Source of the DNA: Cyclobacteriaceae bacterium
Lineage (GTDB): Bacteria; Bacteroidota; Bacteroidia; Cytophagales; Cyclobacteriaceae
Assembly (NCBI GenBank): GCA_029861825.1
Contig: JAOTYN010000252.1
Location: forward strand, 1-6,310
DNA length: 6,310 nt
Direction of reading: 5' to 3'
Under the pieces are notes generated by a model, which was given only the letters and a program-made list of their open reading frames with translations, was not told the DNA's origin and searched no databases. How positions within the stretch are numbered: the first letter of the stretch is position 1; each line of letters opens with the position of its first letter. The position numbers and the translations under genes were made by a program. Below, one piece after another: positions 6,047-6,310 of the stretch.

Positions 6047-6110
6047 CATAACTGGATAGTGCACCTGACTACGGATCAGGAGGTTGGGAGTTCGAATCTC
6101 TCCGGGTTCA
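6037..6110 (+). tRNA. tRNA-Arg (anticodon ACG), intact
   Basis: The 74-nt cloverleaf is complete. The acceptor stem pairs 6037-6043 with 6103-6109 (one G-U). The D-stem pairs GCAT with GTGC (6046-6049, 6059-6062). The anticodon stem pairs CCTGA with TCAGG (6064-6068, 6076-6080) around loop CTACGGA, with anticodon ACG at 6071-6073. The variable loop is AGGTT. The T-arm is GGGAG-TTCGAAT-CTCTC (6086-6102), and the discriminator is A6110. CCA is not encoded. A34 is expected to be edited to inosine to read CGU, CGC and CGA. The 5' end overlaps the nuclease gene by 10 nt. No nearby promoter is visible, so 5' maturation by RNase P from a long precursor is expected. Confidence 0.97.
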
Positions 6111-6255
6111 CTAGAGAGCCGAAACATGGCTAAGCATTTTCCCAGGGAATCACCGATGAAAGCTTACTTTCAAGAGGTGTGAACGCAGGAAAATGGAGGG
6201 CGAAGCCCGTATGTTTCGGCTTTGACCTCGGTACCAACAGAGATCAGCTTTAGCT
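6095..6255 (+). mobile_element. Candidate 161-bp protein-free element at the tRNA 3' end
   Basis: AATCTCTCCGGGTTCAC, the 3' end of tRNA-Arg plus one base, is present at 6095-6111 and again exactly at 6256-6272, so the sequence between forms a 161-bp unit. The arrangement matches an att-like duplication at a tRNA 3' end, but the unit has no gene and is filled by a foldable sequence. Mobility or mobilisation in trans is inference. Confidence 0.45.
6117..6221 (+). ncRNA. Candidate structured RNA downstream of tRNA-Arg
   Basis: Nested inverted repeats predict one compact fold. P1 is a perfect 11-bp closing stem, AGCCGAAACAT (6117-6127) with ATGTTTCGGCT (6211-6221). P2 pairs CATTTTCC (6135-6142) with GGAAAATG (6188-6195). 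P3 pairs CACC (6151-6154) with GGTG (6176-6179) and, after a small internal loop, TGAAAG (6157-6162) with CTTTCA (6167-6172) under a CTTA loop. P4 is GGGC-GAA-GCCC (6198-6208). All stems nest correctly, which is unlikely by chance. I do not recognise a known family: it lacks the SRP, tmRNA, RNase P, group II domain V and hammerhead cores. It would be co-transcribed with the tRNA and the terminator follows it. Confidence 0.5.
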
Positions 6256-6262
6256 AATCTCT
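6239..6262 (+). repeat. Hairpin in place of the T-arm at the 3' tRNA fragment
   Basis: AGAGAT (6239-6244) pairs with ATCTCT (6257-6262), and AGC (6246-6248) pairs with GCT (6253-6255) around a TTTA loop. The 3' strand is part of the tRNA 3'-end copy, so the element end brings a new partner strand to the tRNA sequence. Confidence 0.55.
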
Positions 6263-6272
6263 CCGGGTTCAC
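6256..6272 (+). pseudogene. tRNA-Arg 3'-end fragment
   Basis: The 17 bases are identical to 6095-6111: part of the T-loop, the T-stem 3' strand, the acceptor 3' strand, the discriminator and one further C. No acceptor 5' strand, D-arm or anticodon arm precedes it, so it cannot make a tRNA. Confidence 0.85.
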
Positions 6273-6282
6273 ATTGATAATC

Positions 6283-6307
6283 AAAGCACCAGAATGCTTT
6301 TTTTTTT
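6283..6307 (+). terminator. Rho-independent terminator of the tRNA-Arg locus
   Basis: AAAGCA (6283-6288) pairs with TGCTTT (6295-6300) around a CCAGAA loop and is followed by an unbroken T-run to 6307. It closes the transcription unit containing the tRNA and the structured RNA. Confidence 0.85.
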
Positions 6308-6310
6308 GTG

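Noticed and set aside
5624..6058. CRISPR array from the repeated tRNA pieces
   Set aside because: The repeats are tRNA 5' ends at irregular spacing (110 and 302 bp), only three copies, with no cas genes.
6117..6221. Hammerhead ribozyme in the structured region
   Set aside because: CCGATGA and CGAAAC are present, but the core CUGAUGA has a C in place of the required U and the helices are not in the right order.

Overview
The window looks like chromosome of a Flavobacteriia-type Bacteroidota. The evidence is the promoter style (TAnnTTTG -7 boxes, several with poor Shine-Dalgarno sites), the sequence of the asparaginyl-tRNA synthetase, sigma-54 and PAP2-like proteins, and a small outer-membrane beta-barrel protein with a signal peptide ending in A-Q. 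I cannot name a genus.

Layout. Positions 1-144 hold no convincing gene. asnS (145-1596, minus) is divergent from an apparent operon on the plus strand: rpoN (1804-3243), a PAP2-like membrane protein (3243-3971) and a PaaG-like enoyl-CoA hydratase/isomerase (3973-4758), with junctions of 1 bp overlap and 1 bp gap. A convergent outer-membrane beta-barrel gene (4768-5454, minus) follows only 9 bp later. These five genes are ordinary core or metabolic genes.

The unusual part is 5540-6310. A promoter-like site (5544-5551) reads into a locus built from one intact tRNA-Arg(ACG) gene (6037-6110) and pieces of it. Two 5' fragments of the same tRNA lie upstream (5624-5671 and 5732-5796). Each is interrupted in the D-loop by a GC-rich palindrome (CCTGCCTGCCGGCAGGCAGG or a 1-nt-shorter form), at two different positions. 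A small GIY-YIG nuclease gene (5801-6046) follows the second fragment, and its last codons and stop lie inside the 5' end of the intact tRNA. Downstream, an exact 17-bp copy of the tRNA 3' end recurs at 6256-6272, bounding a 161-bp unit that can fold into a multi-helix RNA (6117-6221). An intrinsic terminator (6283-6307) closes the locus.

Interpretation (inference). The tRNA gene seems to have been a target for two small elements. One carries a GIY-YIG nuclease and restored the tRNA 5' end. The other is a protein-free structured element that restored the tRNA 3' end. No recognisable tRNA promoter lies close to the intact gene, so it is probably expressed as part of a ~0.7-kb transcript that also carries the pseudo-tRNA pieces, the nuclease mRNA and the structured RNA, and is then released by tRNA processing.
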